In this document: positions 45,040 to 58,008 of the stretch, piece by piece
Position numbering within the stretch: position 1 is the first letter of the stretch
How the letters are laid out: each line of letters opens with the position of its first letter
Assembly: GCA_003117195.1 (NCBI GenBank)
Contig: BDSI01000189.1
Location: 62,001 to 126,000 of the forward strand
Length of the DNA stretch: 64,000 nucleotides
Origin: Eudorina sp. 2006-703-Eu-15
Taxonomy: Eukaryota > Chlorophyta > Chlorophyceae > Chlamydomonadales > Volvocaceae
Reading direction: 5' to 3'
Notes under the pieces: model-generated
What the model was told of the DNA's origin: nothing
The model's input: only the letters and a program-made list of their open reading frames with translations
Database searches by the model: none
Position numbers and translations under genes: made by a program

Positions 45040-48000
45040 ATGGCGGACGGAGGATACGTCCCCGACGATCTAGATGTCAACAGGTTGCGACTGATGGCCC
45101 ACTGTGATGAAGGTCAAGCGAGGTTTCTGTTAGAGGCAGCAGGCGGCAATATGGAGCTGGCATTGCAAATGGCTTTGGGTGCGTTGGGCTGGGGACAGCC
45201 ACGCACGAGCATTCCTGCTCGGTTTACGCTTGTGTACGGGGGAAAGCATGCGACGCTTTCAGCAAGGCTACGTCACATTGTGAAGATTTCGACATGCTCT
45301 GGGTGGAATCTTAGGATGTTGTCCGCGTGGACATACCGGGCTCACGCCATACACAAACGCTGCGTGCACTGTCCCAAGATACTTTTTTTACATCATTTCA
45401 CCGACTGTATCACGGATTTCGCCCACCTGCAACACGGCAATACATTTGCCCTGCTCCCCAGAAAATTCCGGCCTCGCGGATGCCTACGCCATGAACGAGC
45501 AGCAGCCCGGTGGCTTCCCCAGCCATGCCCCGCCATTTCCCCAGACGACCAGCGGCTCCGGTGTGGTCGGCGGCGCTGCAGCCGCCTTCGGGGACTCGAC
45601 CCCGCCGCGCCCGCGTGCACCCGCGGGACCGCGTGGCGCTGCGGCCGTGGGCGGCGCAGCAGCAGGCGGCGGCGGCGGTGGAGGCGCTGTCGCGGCGCTG
45701 GCAGCGCCGCTGAGCTTGCTGGGCTTTGTCCTCCGCGTACCGTTGCTGGTCCTGGGGTTCGGGTTCCGTGTTGCTCGGTTTACAGTGGTCAACGGCGTGC
45801 ACGCAGCTGCAGTCGTGGGCGACCGGGTCCTGCCGGCGCGAGTGATGCGTTTGGCGCGCAACGTGGCGGCCGCAGTAGCCGCCGGCGCCGGCGCCGGAGA
45901 GGAGCTGGACCCCGCCGGGCAGGCGACGGCGTTTGTGACGGCGTTCAAGGCCGCGTACGGCGACCGCCACCCGCGATGGCAGGAGTCCGGCTGGCGGGTG
46001 GCGTGCCAGCAGGCTCGGCGGGAGTTCCGTTTCCTGTTCGTGTACCTCCATTCACCCGAGCACGAGGTGCGGGCACCGGCTGAGGGAAAGGCAGCGGGCC
46101 TGGGGCAGGGCAAGGCGGGGCGATGGGGTGGAGGTTGAGCGGCATGGGACGGCGCCGGGATGTGGGTCTGCGCGCGCGGTCCTGTCACGTCCCGCCGGGT
46201 AGGTTATGGGCCAAAGTGAGGGTGTGATGTCTCCTCATCGTTTTTCTTGAAGCGTCCGGATTCAACTTCCAGCGTGGGTTCAATCGTGTCTCTCCTCCTC
46301 CGTCGCAGGACACGGACGTGTTTTGCCGGACTGTGCTGACGTGCCCGGACGTGGTGGACTACATTAACGCCAACTTCGTGTCGTGGGGCGGAGATGTGAC
46401 AGCCGGGGACGCTTTCGTGGTACGGCAGGCTCTAAGCGGTGGGACGCACACGAAAGAGAGATATCTTCATGCGTGGGGCCCACCCGGACACTTGCTTCCT
46501 CGCGGCGTTGCCACGTCGTGCTCTAGATGGCAGGGCAGCGGTGTCGCATTCCGGCGGGGCGACTTCGGGGGGCTTCCGGGCGCATGTCCGTCTCGTCCAC
46601 CAGGCCATGGATCGCTCGTGGGTCAAGCTAGGCCGGTGATTACGATTGGGGTGCTGTCCGCCAACTGCCCGAGCCTTGAGGGGACAGGCCTGATTGACTG
46701 CGTTGCTGAGCGCCGGTCCAGCTGACCGTCAGGGCACTCCCTCGCTGCGGCGGCATGAACCCTGAGGCCCTGTGAACCCGTCTTGCCCCGACGGAACAAT
46801 GGTCCGGCGCTGCCTGCCGTGACTGGGAAGTCCGCCGCCGGCTGTCAAAGCCCCTCGCGGCTTGCCGCCCCCTGTCCTGGCCTCCACCTGGGATCTCTTG
46901 TCTCTCGCCTCCGTTTCTTCACGTGGGTGGGTCGGCCCAAACAAACCCGGTGAAGGGCAACATGAACTGTGGCAACCCCCATCAAGCGCTGCCTCGCCTT
47001 TGCGTGAAATACGGTCAAAGCCTGTACGCTCGCGCCCCTCGCCCGCGCCCTTCCCCCGCACCCCTCCCCCGCGCCCCTCCCCTGCTGGGGTTCCTAGCAG
47101 CTGTCCCAGCAGACCCAGATGGCAGTGACCCGCTTCCCGTACGTGGCATTGCTGTCCATGGCGCCCGCGGACAACCGGGTGCAGCTGGTGGCGTCGGCCT
47201 CAGGACCCGCCATTGAGGACCCCGCGGCGCTGCTGACGCTGCTGCGCGGAGCCGTAGCCAACTTTGGGGCGCTGCTGGCGGCGCAGCGGGCGGAGATGGA
47301 GGAGCGGGTGCGTGTGTTGAGCGGGGAACCCGCCCGACCCAAACTAGTGACTAATGCTTCTGCGTTGTTGAGTTTCACGTGTCGCGTGCAGACACCTTCC
47401 TTGGGGGTGAAGTTCTGGGTGCCGTTACTAATGCACGCTGGATACTCTGTGCGTATGGTGACGGTCTCGAGCGTGATCCGAATTTCCGATGTGTCAGTCC
47501 CGTCTCGCCCACCGCTCCATGCGCGCCCCGCTTCTGATGCCGCAGGAGTTCGCTCGGCGGCTGGTGGAGGAGCAGGATGCAGAGTATGAGGCCAGTCTGG
47601 CGGCGGACCGCCGACGTGAGGCGGAGCGAGCGGAGGAGCGGCGCCGACAGGTGTGTGCGTGCGTGTGTGTGTGTGTGTGGTGTTGCTATAGCGGGGCTGG
47701 AAGTGGGGGCTTTGCAGGACAGAGGGGTATGGCAAGGGGGCGATGGCCTGCGTCCGAGACCGCCAGAAACCTGCAGTTTCAAATCTGCGTTCGACGAGCG
47801 AAATCGAGTGTTATGCCGACCAGCCTGCCCGCCCGCGTGCCGGCCGCTCGACGTGTGTGCAGGAAGAGGAGGAGCAGCGCAAACTGGAGGCGGAGCGGCG
47901 AGCCAGGTGGGGGTCCGGGCACGCCTGGTTCGGACAGCGATGTCAAGCGGAGCCCGGCTTTTCCCGCTGCAGGGCTCCTGCTCGGGCACCCCAGGCTGCC

Positions 48001-49497
48001 GGGCTGGGTGTGTCTGGGCTGTTTCTTTTTATGCCCCAGGCTGCACGCACAACCTCAAAGAGTCCGGGCAATCGGGTTGCAGCAGTACACTCGTGGGCAT
48101 ATGCCCGTGGAATCACGCCCGTGGAATCACGCCCGTGGATTAAATTGCACCGGGACCCCGCGACGGGTTGCAGCACCGGACGTTTCGAGCAATGCCTGTT
48201 TGCCTTCGCTGGGCACTTCTTGCTCTGTCGTTCAGGAGTGGCCGCGCGGCCTCGTCGGCCAGGTTTGCTTGCGCCAGCCCCCATCCAGCCAACCTTGCCA
48301 GTCGCCGCGTCGGGGTACTCCATGAGGTGCCGCCTGTGCACGGTCCGCGCAGCTCCCTCCATGAATGGACTCCTGACCCCCCTAACGTGTGCGTCTGATA
48401 CTAGGGAGGAGGCGGAAGCGGAGGCGGCCCGCCTGGCAGACGCGGCGGCGGCGGTGGAGCGGCGGCGCCAGGCGGCCCGCGCTGCGCTGCCGCCCGAGCC
48501 ACCCGCGGGGTCGGAGGGCAGCGCCGCCATCCGGCTGCGCCTCCCAGACGGCGCCAACACCGCGCGCTCCTTCCCCAAGGGAGCTACGCTGCAGGTCGGG
48601 CAGGGACCAGGCTGGCGCGAGGCGAGGGGCCCAGGGCGCTGCGTTGCGTTTCACTACTGGCGTGTAGAAACATGACCTCGCGTTCACAGCCTGTCCGGGC
48701 GTCTGGTGATTGGCGTCTGCTCGCTTTTACCCCAGTCGATACAGTCACGCAGGTCGCAGGTCGAAGTCACAGGGTCGGTAGGTCATATGCCTTTTTGCGC
48801 ATCCCGACCGTCTTCGACCTGAAGGCGTGTGCGCTTGGCGAAGGAACCCGCGTGTGTGTGTGTGAGCGTCGGGTCTTGTTGCGTCGTAAAGCAATGGTTA
48901 CGCGGCCACGGATTTTCCCGCCGGCATCCGACTGCATCCGACGTCTGGTGGCGCGCGGCACACCCCCGCAGGCCGTGTTCGACTTCGTGGACTCGCTGGA
49001 CGCGACGCCCTTCAGCCGCTACCACCTGGTCGCCAGCTACCCGCGCCGCGTCTTCCTCCGCGGGGCGCACGGGCCCGTCACGCTGCAGGAGCTGGGGCTG
49101 GTGCCGCAGGTGCGGATGCGACCACGAGGAGGCGCCGGGTGGGGTCCGGAGGCCGACCTGGGGTTCATCAACACCAAGCGCCGATACGGTTGCTTGGCAC
49201 ATCCCGTTCATTGGCACTGCTGTGTTGGAAAACAGACGGTGGAATTCACGTGCAGGCAGAGCAAACAAGCAGATCCGTGCCAACCAAAGATCCCCCATAC
49301 GGCTACACGGGCAGCTGACGTGGATGGATGATGGGGGGGGCCGACGAGGGTGTGACTCTGCTGCTGCGAACTGCTGGCCTCCGTCCTGGCTATCGGCGAG
49401 GCTCCCAGACTGACCACGGTGACACGGAGTTGGTGCCCCGTCTTGTGGTTGGTCTTTCTGTGTGCAGGCCGCCCTCTTCGTACAGCCAGATGAGTGA
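45040..49497 (+). CDS. FAF2/UBXD8-like UBA-UAS-UBX protein
   Basis: Nine exons: 45040-45178, 45462-46066, 46309-46419, 47110-47307, 47546-47650, 47863-47906, 48405-48594, 48972-49109 and 49468-49497 (TGA), giving 519 residues. The fourth exon may start at 47113 because AG-CAG is ambiguous. Domain order: an N-terminal UBA (RLMAHCDEGQARFLLEAAGG); a hydrophobic hairpin at about 122-148 (SLLGFVLRVPLLVLGFGFRV) that should embed in the ER or lipid-droplet membrane; a UAS thioredoxin-like domain (FRFLFVYLHSPEHEDTDVF, then TRFPYVALLSM); a charged coiled coil (ARRLVEEQDAEYEASLAADR, RRREAERAEERRRQ); and a UBX domain (IRLRLPDG to AALFVQPDE). The p97/CDC48-binding FPR loop is YPR here (487-489). FAF2 recruits CDC48 for ER-associated degradation and lipid-droplet protein turnover. 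Donors at 46420 and 47308 were chosen by phase and family spacing. Confidence 0.92.
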
Positions 49498-52400
49498 GAT
49501 TTCATCAGCCGCAGCATCCGCTGGTTGGGTGTTGAGGGGCGCCCAGCCTGCGGGGTGCCCATCTGCCGCCCGGGGGATGTGGGGGATGTGGGACACATCA
49601 CTTGGCTTTGTTTCTGTGGTGAGATTTCAGCATTCCACCCCGCACAGGGGTGCACGCGCCAGGGGCTGATGTTGGGGCTGGATGCCCTCGTTAAGTCCTG
49701 GATAGCCGCCAGCGTCCAACGCTGGCGTGCATTTTCGTGTTCAGACGACCAGACATATGATGTAGCCGATATGCGCACTGCGGCGCGTCCGGAGGCCACA
49801 CAGGATGTGGGAGGGGGACACGGAGGCGGAGAGAAGCGCAACCGATGGTGCCACCATCATGGTGGTGCGGGGTTGTCGGCCGCGACCGGCCAGCGCCTTC
49901 TGGACCCGTGGTCACTGGTTATCATCATCCCGACACGGTTTCTCGCGGTGGTGTGGGCTGCGGCGATGTGGTTGCCATCAGAAAGAAACGCTGTGGGTGT
50001 GATGTTACCTAGCAGGAGCAGCTGGGTGGGGAGTTCCCGTGTAACTGCAAATCGTTGAGACCGAGGAACCTGAGGATGCAGACTGGGCTTCCCCTTGACA
50101 CTAACCTGAGGATGCAGACTGACATTAACTCGGCCACCTACAACATTAGCATTACTCGGGTTATGGAGCGAATGCACCTGGGCCCGATCGCGACGCAACG
50201 GCCGCGACCTTGGTCACTGTGCGTTAGTGACGCGATCTGACACGTCTGGGCCACCGGACTGCATGTCGAAGCGACAACTTCGTCGTGGTGGAATGTCGCT
50301 CCCGTCCTCATCCCAAGACGTTTTCAGGACCGGGCCTCCGCTGGGAAGGAGTTCGAAAGCAGCACAGCACAAAAACCGCGCAGTCAACAGCTCCGGTTGC
50401 AACACAGGCAACGCTGGGTATGCGCCTTGGCTCTCAAGTTCAAGACAATGCAATTGGTGCAACAGGTTCTCATTCTCGTCCGCAATCACACACCCGCACC
50501 CTTCCACATACCAAGCAGGAGATTTCACCAAAAGAAGCGGGGGTCCCACCCCCGCCATTTGAGGATGGTACCCTTCATCAGTGGCCAGGATCTGGAGCCG
50601 GTGCTGCAATCCAGCAGGCGGTACCTTCCGGTGGGTCATCGGGCCAGATAGTCACCACCAGCCGACCTCCCGGTCAGACCAGGCCACCTCCGCTCTCTTG
50701 CCCCGCCAATCACGTCCACTTCATGCCCGCCAACCATGCACCCGAAAGCACCGTACATTGGCGACACCCAGTACAACCACGAGCACCAACAAACGCTTAC
50801 GACACGCATCGCCCACGCCACCGACTGCGAGCACCTGCATTCGAAGCACATATACACGCACACACTGAGAGAAATGCAGGCCTAGGGACACCTAAGTGAA
50901 AACGTTCCACGAGTGCGAACGACTGTAAACGCCGGCCAGCGGCACCGGCCCGACAGCGCCTAGCCAAGCGGTTTGTGGCGCAGCTCTGAACAGACTACAC
51001 CGGCAAGCCCGACACATAGATACCCTTCGGGTGCGAGCGGAGGTTTCGTGCCCGATAGACGCATGATTCACGTGAGTTGCAAGGACGCCGTCTCACCAAT
51101 CCTGCCAGCGGCGACGGTGGTCGAGATCCTGCACCGGACGACTCCCAGGCTCAAGTCGTCAGCAGTGTCGATGTCCTCCACTGCAACACGGCGCAACCCA
51201 GTGCTGCCGTGTATCCGTACCAGGGATCGGATTGCTCGGCGCAAAGCTGGGAGTGAGAGAGATGTAGACTTTTTCCATAGCCGCAGCTGCCGCACCCACC
51301 CACTTCTCGTGGTACGCAATCCGACATCCGACATCTCAGCACCGAGGTAGCCCATCCATCCTCACACAGCTCCTGCTCCTGCGCCCGCCAGCTCATCACG
51401 GGGCTCGGAACACCGCCACTTGCACTCCGCCCAGCCCAGCCCGTCCGGATGGCGCGCATACCCAACATACGCAATCCAGGGGCCGATGTCGACCGACGGC
51501 GGCTAGTCGCTCCTCCCGATCAGAGGTACGCAGTCGCCGCCCAGAGCTACCCTCGCATCCGGAAGTCCGCCTCCAGAAGCTCCATGCGGATGCGGCCCCC
51601 GCGCTGCTGCCTCGGCTTCCACAGGAAACGCAACACGACAGCCCCACTCGTGCCGTGATGAACCCCCGACTGCACGTGTCCGTTCATCACCCAGGCGGCA
51701 CGCCAAGGGTGGGTGCCCCATCACTTTCAAACCCAGGCAGGGGCAACCCGCAACAACAACAATCAACCAACGTTCACCAGCGCTGCCGTGTGCATACCCT
51801 GAGTCCCTCAGCCGTCATGACCTCCTCCCCGCACCCCGCAGAATCGCAGGCAGCAACCCGCACATTCGCCGCCAATGGGACTACGCGGGCATCTCGACGG
51901 CTCGCGCTAGGGCAGTGCCGCCGAGCGAGGCCATACCCTCACTCACAGCACAGAAACCACCCGATCACTGCGCACCTCAGTCAGATGGACAACCACAACA
52001 GATGTGTGTGCGCGCGCAGACGCGCACATTCTCACGCATGTATGTGCGATGTTTCGGCCCCCCCCCGTCGTTCGTTGACTCTACCTACCCTGCAGGGCCC
52101 CCGCATCCCCCTGGTCGCAGCAGCATGGGTCGATTCATCCATGCGAAAGGCTGGCAACACAGGCCCTGCAATGTCAGCCCCTCGCCCCATAATCTTCGTC
52201 CCCATTCCCGGCTCCCACGCAAGTGACTCGCCCACGGGGCGGATGGAACGCCCATCCATCCACCCGTCCGCCCGCGATTGTCGGCCCTCCCTTGCATGCC
52301 CCTTCCAGCAGCAAAAGCGCCTCTTTCGGTGACCGCGTAGACAAATGGGCAGTCGTCCCCGCACTGCACCATTGCTGGCGGTACACAAGCGCTCGCCCAT

Positions 52401-52761
52401 GCTCCTTTCCATGCCTGAGTTCGTTGAGCTCGTGGGGGCCGCGACAGGTTCCATACATCGTGCCCAATCTGTCCGTCGAAGGTTGGATGACCCATACTCA
52501 CAGCTTATTCCCCTTGCTCCTTCCAGCGCGTGCTGCTGCGACCGGGTACCCCAGTGTTGGTGCATGATAGGATCTATGACCTGAACGTATCCGCCAGCGT
52601 CTTCGCAAGTCTGAGCGCGCTGCGGCCGGTCATCTGCTCTGAACCAAAGCAGCCCAGAAGAGGCAAAGGGGAAGAGGAGCGCCAGTCCACTCCAACGAAA
52701 TCCATATCCGCAGCAGGCTGCACCCGCGCGAAAAAATGGGCGAAAGACCTTCGCAGATCCC
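49498..52761. other. Convergent intergenic region between UBX gene and EF-hand gene 1
   Basis: 3' UTRs of both genes are expected. I see a short possible exon on the minus strand (51669-51551: SGVHHGTSGAVVLRFLWKPR) but could not connect it to other exons. Other frames look like shadows. A stretch of Pro/Thr/His-rich low-complexity frames spans 50285-50900. Confidence 0.4.
50040..50044 (+). terminator. TGTAA poly(A) signal of the UBX gene
   Basis: TGTAA 543 nt behind the stop codon at 49497, in the usual distance range for volvocine 3' UTRs. Confidence 0.4.
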
Positions 52762-53760
52762 TTACGCTACATGCGATGCCGCGTAGACCCATTGGTTGAA
52801 GTCCAGGCGAATCTGCCCCGTCCGCTGCGGGTCGAACGCCGTGAAGGTTCGCACGCAGCTTTGAAGGAAGAGGCACATCCGAATGTATTCGTCCAGCGTC
52901 AGCGTGCCCGAGTTGTCGGGATCGTGCCGGGACATCATCGCACCCAAGACCGGCTCGTCCAGCTGGAAACCTGATGGTAATGGTGACAACAAGTCAGAGC
53001 AGGGTGGGTGGCGACCAAGGGTGTCCGCGTGTCAGCGCCTTTCGGAGGGGGGTTGCGGGAGCACCGACGGCACGATGTTGGGCACGATAGTCCAGGCACC
53101 AGATAACAGAACGTGTAGGCCCAAACCCAACACAACAAAAGCCTGGCTACGGAACCCCGCCCAAACAGAGACACCCCGCGCCGACCGAGCCAGGTGGTTC
53201 CACGGCAACCTACCCGCGTGCCTCAGCGCTTGCCGGACCTCGTGCACCTGCAGCGTCCTGCTGCGGTCCGTATCAAAGTAAGCAAAGCTGTTCTGGATAT
53301 TGACAAGGAACTCATGCAACCGTTGAAACTCTTGTAAGCTTAACCGCCTTCGCCCCCGTGTGTCGAACGCTCTGCAGAAGCGGAGGGAATTACCATGAGC
53401 TATAAGTGACGCAACAGTGTACGCCCGAAGAAGCACTACAGGCCACCTTTCGCACCGTATCATTTGGTCGACATCGGAAACGCCGAAGTTAAGATTGCCG
53501 AGCTGCAAAGCGCGTCGCAGCTCGTTCACGTCCAACTCGCCACTTCTGTCACTGTCAATAGAAGCAAACCACTGCCATGCAAATAGGGAACGGACAGTGC
53601 CGCGGAAAAGGAACAGTTAGGCAAAGCAGGCCAACGCTTCTTGAAGCACACCTCCAGCAAACCCAGTCTGACAGCCAAGAATACCTCGTATCTAATGTAT
53701 CAATGTTCCCTTAGCTCAATGTCAAGCAGTAGAGAGCCTCACCTGCTGTATGTTGGCCAT
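52762..53760 (-). CDS. Penta-EF-hand calcium-binding protein 1
   Basis: Four exons: 53760-53743, 53571-53456, 53371-53214 and 52970-52762 (TAA), giving 166 residues. The start MANIQQ is the first ATG in frame, with TAG 45 nt upstream. The protein has five EF-hand units as in ALG-2, sorcin and grancalcin. EF1 DSDRSGELDVNE and EF4 DPDNSGTLTLDE are complete calcium loops; EF2 (DTRGRRRLSLQE), EF3 (DTDRSRTLQVHE) and EF5 (DPQRTGQIRLDF) are degenerate. The ending FNQWVYAASHVA is the family's dimer-forming helix. Such proteins bind membranes or partners in response to calcium in the cytosol. Exon sizes and phases of exons 2-4 match those of the paralog at 58009-59671. The very short first exon makes the N-terminus the least certain part. 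Confidence 0.85.
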
Positions 53761-56700
53761 GGCCAGCCCCAGCGTGTAATACGGATCCAACCAAACCGAC
53801 TTCTAGATTATCGTTTATGGGGAGGAAGAAAGGTAGCAAACAAGTATCGGACACGCCAGGCTGCAACGCAGAACCATATCAAACAGGCAAGGAAGCGGCA
53901 CAAATTAACTGTACATTGTTAATGCATTGAGCATAGTGCAGGCAGAACTAAGGTGCCGAAAGCTTAACTCAAGTTTCCAAACGTTGTTTACGGTCTCCGA
54001 CCGTACAACGTTTAGATTCTGTCAACATAGTGTAACTTAACTTCTCGTGCTCAAGGCTTAGAAGCAACCCAGTTTACAATGCGTTCTCAGCGCAACCCCA
54101 GCCGACCTTATGTCGTAGAAAGGGCTGAGTTCACACGAAGTCAAGCGAAAGCCACCTGCAACTTGTTCATGTCAAGGCTCTCAGGCTTGCTTATATAAGC
54201 TATCAAGTTGCCGACCAAGAGCTACTGCAATCTGCACGCAATAAAATGTCGGACTGTCGAGCTGTCAATTGTAACGACCGGGCACCTGGGCCCCAAAACA
54301 AAATGTGCAAATGGTTGCAACTTTCAACATATTGAAGTTGACAAGCCCTAATTTGGACCCGGCGTGTGTGTTTTGTCGTTGAACCGCGTGTCGCCGAGCG
54401 GTATTATTTCCCCAATGATTTGAGACCACGTTACGGTGGTCTGGGAACTCAGCCGGTGTCTGCGTGGGCGACCTAATTTCGTGGGTGCCTGACTGCTGGA
54501 ACCGGAGCCCTGAGCCTCCGGCATAATGGCGGCTCATTTGTCCATGCAGACAAATGAGCCGCCATCATGCCGGAGGCTCAGGGCTCCGGTCCATGCAGAA
54601 ACCACGCAATATGTGCCGTAGGCATCCATGAATCTTCTTAGGGGCTGCTGGGGGAACTCGAGGGGATGGTGGAAGCCAAGCCTACCAAGGTTACAGAATT
54701 TTGGATTTTGGAATCACCACGCACGAAGCATTTTGCGGCACGTTGGAATAGCGTCAACGCCCTTATATCGCGATTGGCAGCAGGCGCAGGCGAACTTCTC
54801 GTTCTGTTCCGACCACAGGCAGATGGAGCGTGATGTTCCCACAAACGATACCCACACACCCGACCTGCATTGCTACCCATTGCTGTTGGCCAGGATACCT
54901 CCCGCGGGGCCCTGTCATGTCCCGTCGACAAGCAAGATCTTGCCGTACATCCAGCAATCGGGATGAAGAGCGGGGCCAGCTCCAAACCCTTCCCTATCTG
55001 ACTGGTTCGCAGCTGCCTTCCAGCGCCCATAAAGCGCCTGCCCCGGCCTACGTGATGCGGGCTGGACCCGCCTACCTGACCCACGGGTATGGCCAAAGCG
55101 CATTTGGCCAATGAATGTGACTCACGGCGCGCGCTTGCCGTGGGTTGGGAAAGTGGCAGGGGAGTGCGGGTGCGGTAGGTAGCTCTATTATGGGGTTCGT
55201 GTGGCTTCCCTGCGCTGTCCCACGCTGTTACCGCCCGGTCCAGTCACCCGCATGCCGTCAGGGCAACCCCCCAATCAGTTCAAAACATCCTCATCCAAAC
55301 AGAGGATGTCACCATCAGCCTCCCTGCCAAAAGCTCTTATCACCCTCCACCGCCCGCTGCACCTTCCAACTGCGCGTCCCGCAAACCCGGTCGTTGGAAC
55401 CGACATCACGTCGCACTTTGCCAAAAAGTTGAGGATCTCTTTCAGAATTTTTACAGGATATTGAAGCCTGAATGATTCCGATGAATTCATCTGAGCGGTC
55501 GACACCTCAGCGGGCAAGTTCAAACAGATGCCGTGCACGGCGTCTCCATATTTCTATTTTCCTTGGTAGTTGTCCCATACACGCGCAAGGGGGTTAGTTC
55601 ATCAACCAGATGACATCAGCTTATTCATCGGTGAGGCAGAACGCGCCACTCGTCCGCACCCCAAGCGTACCGAACCGAGGTTTGCCCCCAGGCTGCAGCC
55701 CACAACTAGGTTGAGCAATTCAAACAACAACCAAACCATGAGTACAGCAACCAACTAACCATCGACGATGCAGCAAAGAGCGCCCAACAAACAACGAACC
55801 CAGCAATCCGCCGTTCCCCCGCCAACGGATTCATGTCCACCCTCGGGGCCGCAGAGAGCAGCGCCGCGCAGCTAGCCGCCCGGGGGCACGCCACCACACG
55901 CGCGAAGGCCACAGATGCGGAACAGTGAGGAGGAACTCGCCCACACAGACCGACCACGGCCGCACTGGAGAGGCCCATGCTCAGGCATGCTCGGGGCGCA
56001 CACCTCGTTCACGACGACGCGCGGCGGTCACCGGCGAGTGGGTCCTCACTGAGTCAGAACAACGCCTTTCGGCCGCTGGGACACGACCCCGCTTCCCAAG
56101 CACAGCCTTCCAAGGACGGCCCCGCGGGCCACTGCCTCCCGACCAGCAGCGGCCATGAAACCCGGGCCCGTTACGGTTTGCCTTCATGCAATGCTGATTT
56201 GAATGACAACGATCGCCAGAGGCATCGCACGGTTGCACGTGCTTGTGCATCGGTCCCTGCTATGTTCCTCAGCCATCACTGCATGTCATGACCGGTAGTT
56301 TGTTAGTTAGTTAGCACATGCATGGGTTGCACCAATCATCCGGGCCGCCAATCATCTTAAGAGGCGAAATCGACCGAACAAGTTTCTGATGCCCTGTTTC
56401 TGATGACATGCACGTCAATCAAAAAACACGGAACCGTCCTCTGGGGCGCCAGCCTTATTCCGTGTCGCACAAGCCGCCCATGATCCACATCCGATCTGGT
56501 TCCTGGACGACCGACCCTTTCGTGAAACCGCGTAACCTTGCCTTACTGCACCAGACGGCATCCACATCTCACAAGTGGGCGTGGCGGATCCAAATCTGCT
56601 CCACCATCACTAATAGAAAGACGTTGTATGTACACGGATGTGGCTGTACTCCGTCGCAACACCTTCAGACTCCACCACAAGGGGCGTTGAGGCCCGCCAA

Positions 56701-58008
56701 TCATACCAACCGTATCGCCTGCGAAGTGGCCCCAACTCAACCACACACACACACACATACGGCTCAGTTATCAATTACACACACACACGCATTGGTGCTT
56801 GGTTTGGGTTGGGCGGGTCTTTTATATAAACACACTCGCAGGTCGGTCTGCTCTGGTCAGTGTCGTGCCAATTGCACTCACTCACAGCATTGCGGCGGTG
56901 TGTGTCTGCGCGGCTCGGGCAGCGGACCCGCACCGGCTGGCAAAAACGACCAGATCAGCCCCGCTAAGCCTCAGGGAGCCTGTCGACAATCGCCAACCGA
57001 CGCAGCTCTGGCGGCGGCTCACCATTCGTCTGCAGCCTTACTGATTATGTACTATAGGCGTACAGGATTAGGCAGGGTCAGTTGTTTGGTCGTCAGGCAC
57101 TTTCCGGGCGCAGCTAGCTACGCCCCTTGCATGACACACATTCCTGCCTTACACCACACACACGTACCGTGTCCTTGTACAGTGTAATTGGGCAATTCGG
57201 TACAATGCCTCGCTGTACACACGCCCCGCCCAGTCAGTGCTCAGTGATGTATACATTTTCTACGATACCAGAGTAAGTACCAGTTTAACACACGCCGTGG
57301 TGCACAACTTCTAACATGCGCGGACGACACTTTGCCCAAGGCACGTGCCTATAACGACGGACTGGCTCCTCACATCGCGACCGACCATCGCCCAGCCATA
57401 GCATTCCTGTCAACTCAAAACCAAAATCATCCCCGAGGTGAAGCAAGCTGTCATGTCGCAGCGGCAAACCTTTACCGGGCACGACATAATTGTACCGTCA
57501 TCCATAACGGGGCCCTGCGAAAACGGCGGCGGCGGCGGCAGTAGTGCATACATTCATATCAGCGTGCTGTGCTTCCACGCGAAGAGATCCCAACCGCCTG
57601 AAGTGTTTGGCAGTTTCTTAACCGGACTTTGCTTGGGAGTGCTGAAATGGGGAAGGGAAGTGGGAAAGAATACACCACAGGAAGTCCCACCCGTGTTCAA
57701 CACGCGAAGCGACACACATGGTAAACGCGCCAGCCAAACCCATCGCTTTCCGCAGTACCCCAAGGCACAACCACCTATCGTAACGTTTGCTCGACAGCGT
57801 GTGCGCTGGGCTGCCGAGGAGTCCTTGTTCAGCCGCTGTCCGTAGTTGCGCGAAGCAGCAAGGCTCTGTGACACCGTAAGCCGCTTTCAACTCCCAACGA
57901 TTGCCACCGGCAGCAGCCATTGAACGTGGAAGGCACCACGACGCAGTGCCTCCCCGGACGTGTTCGCAGTCCATTCCCTTGAAACCGGCTGGCATCGCCC
58001 CTGGGGCT
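53761..58008. other. 4.2-kb spacer between the two EF-hand genes
   Basis: It includes the upstream region of EF-hand gene 1 and the 3' flank of gene 2. The main structure is a 42-bp-arm inverted repeat at 54501-54590. CA-rich microsatellites and a GGGCGGGTC-TAAACACAC motif lie at 56739-56835. A TTACA at 57149-57153 (TGTAA on minus) could end the transcript of gene 2. Open frames such as 54638-55111 (-) and 56408-57187 (+) show no protein features. Confidence 0.5.
54501..54590. repeat. Near-perfect foldback (42-bp arms, 6-bp loop)
   Basis: 54501-54542 and 54549-54590 are reverse complements with one mismatch and CATGCA between them. An RNA from either strand would form a long hairpin. No open frame crosses it meaningfully. 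It could be a small-RNA precursor or a tiny foldback transposon. Confidence 0.85.

Noticed and set aside
51551..51669. Exon-like stretch on the minus strand with AG and GTAGCT borders (SGVHHGTSGAVVLRFLWKPR)
   Set aside because: It reads like protein, but the nearest downstream acceptor would leave an intron under 50 nt and in the wrong phase, and no other exons of such a gene were found.
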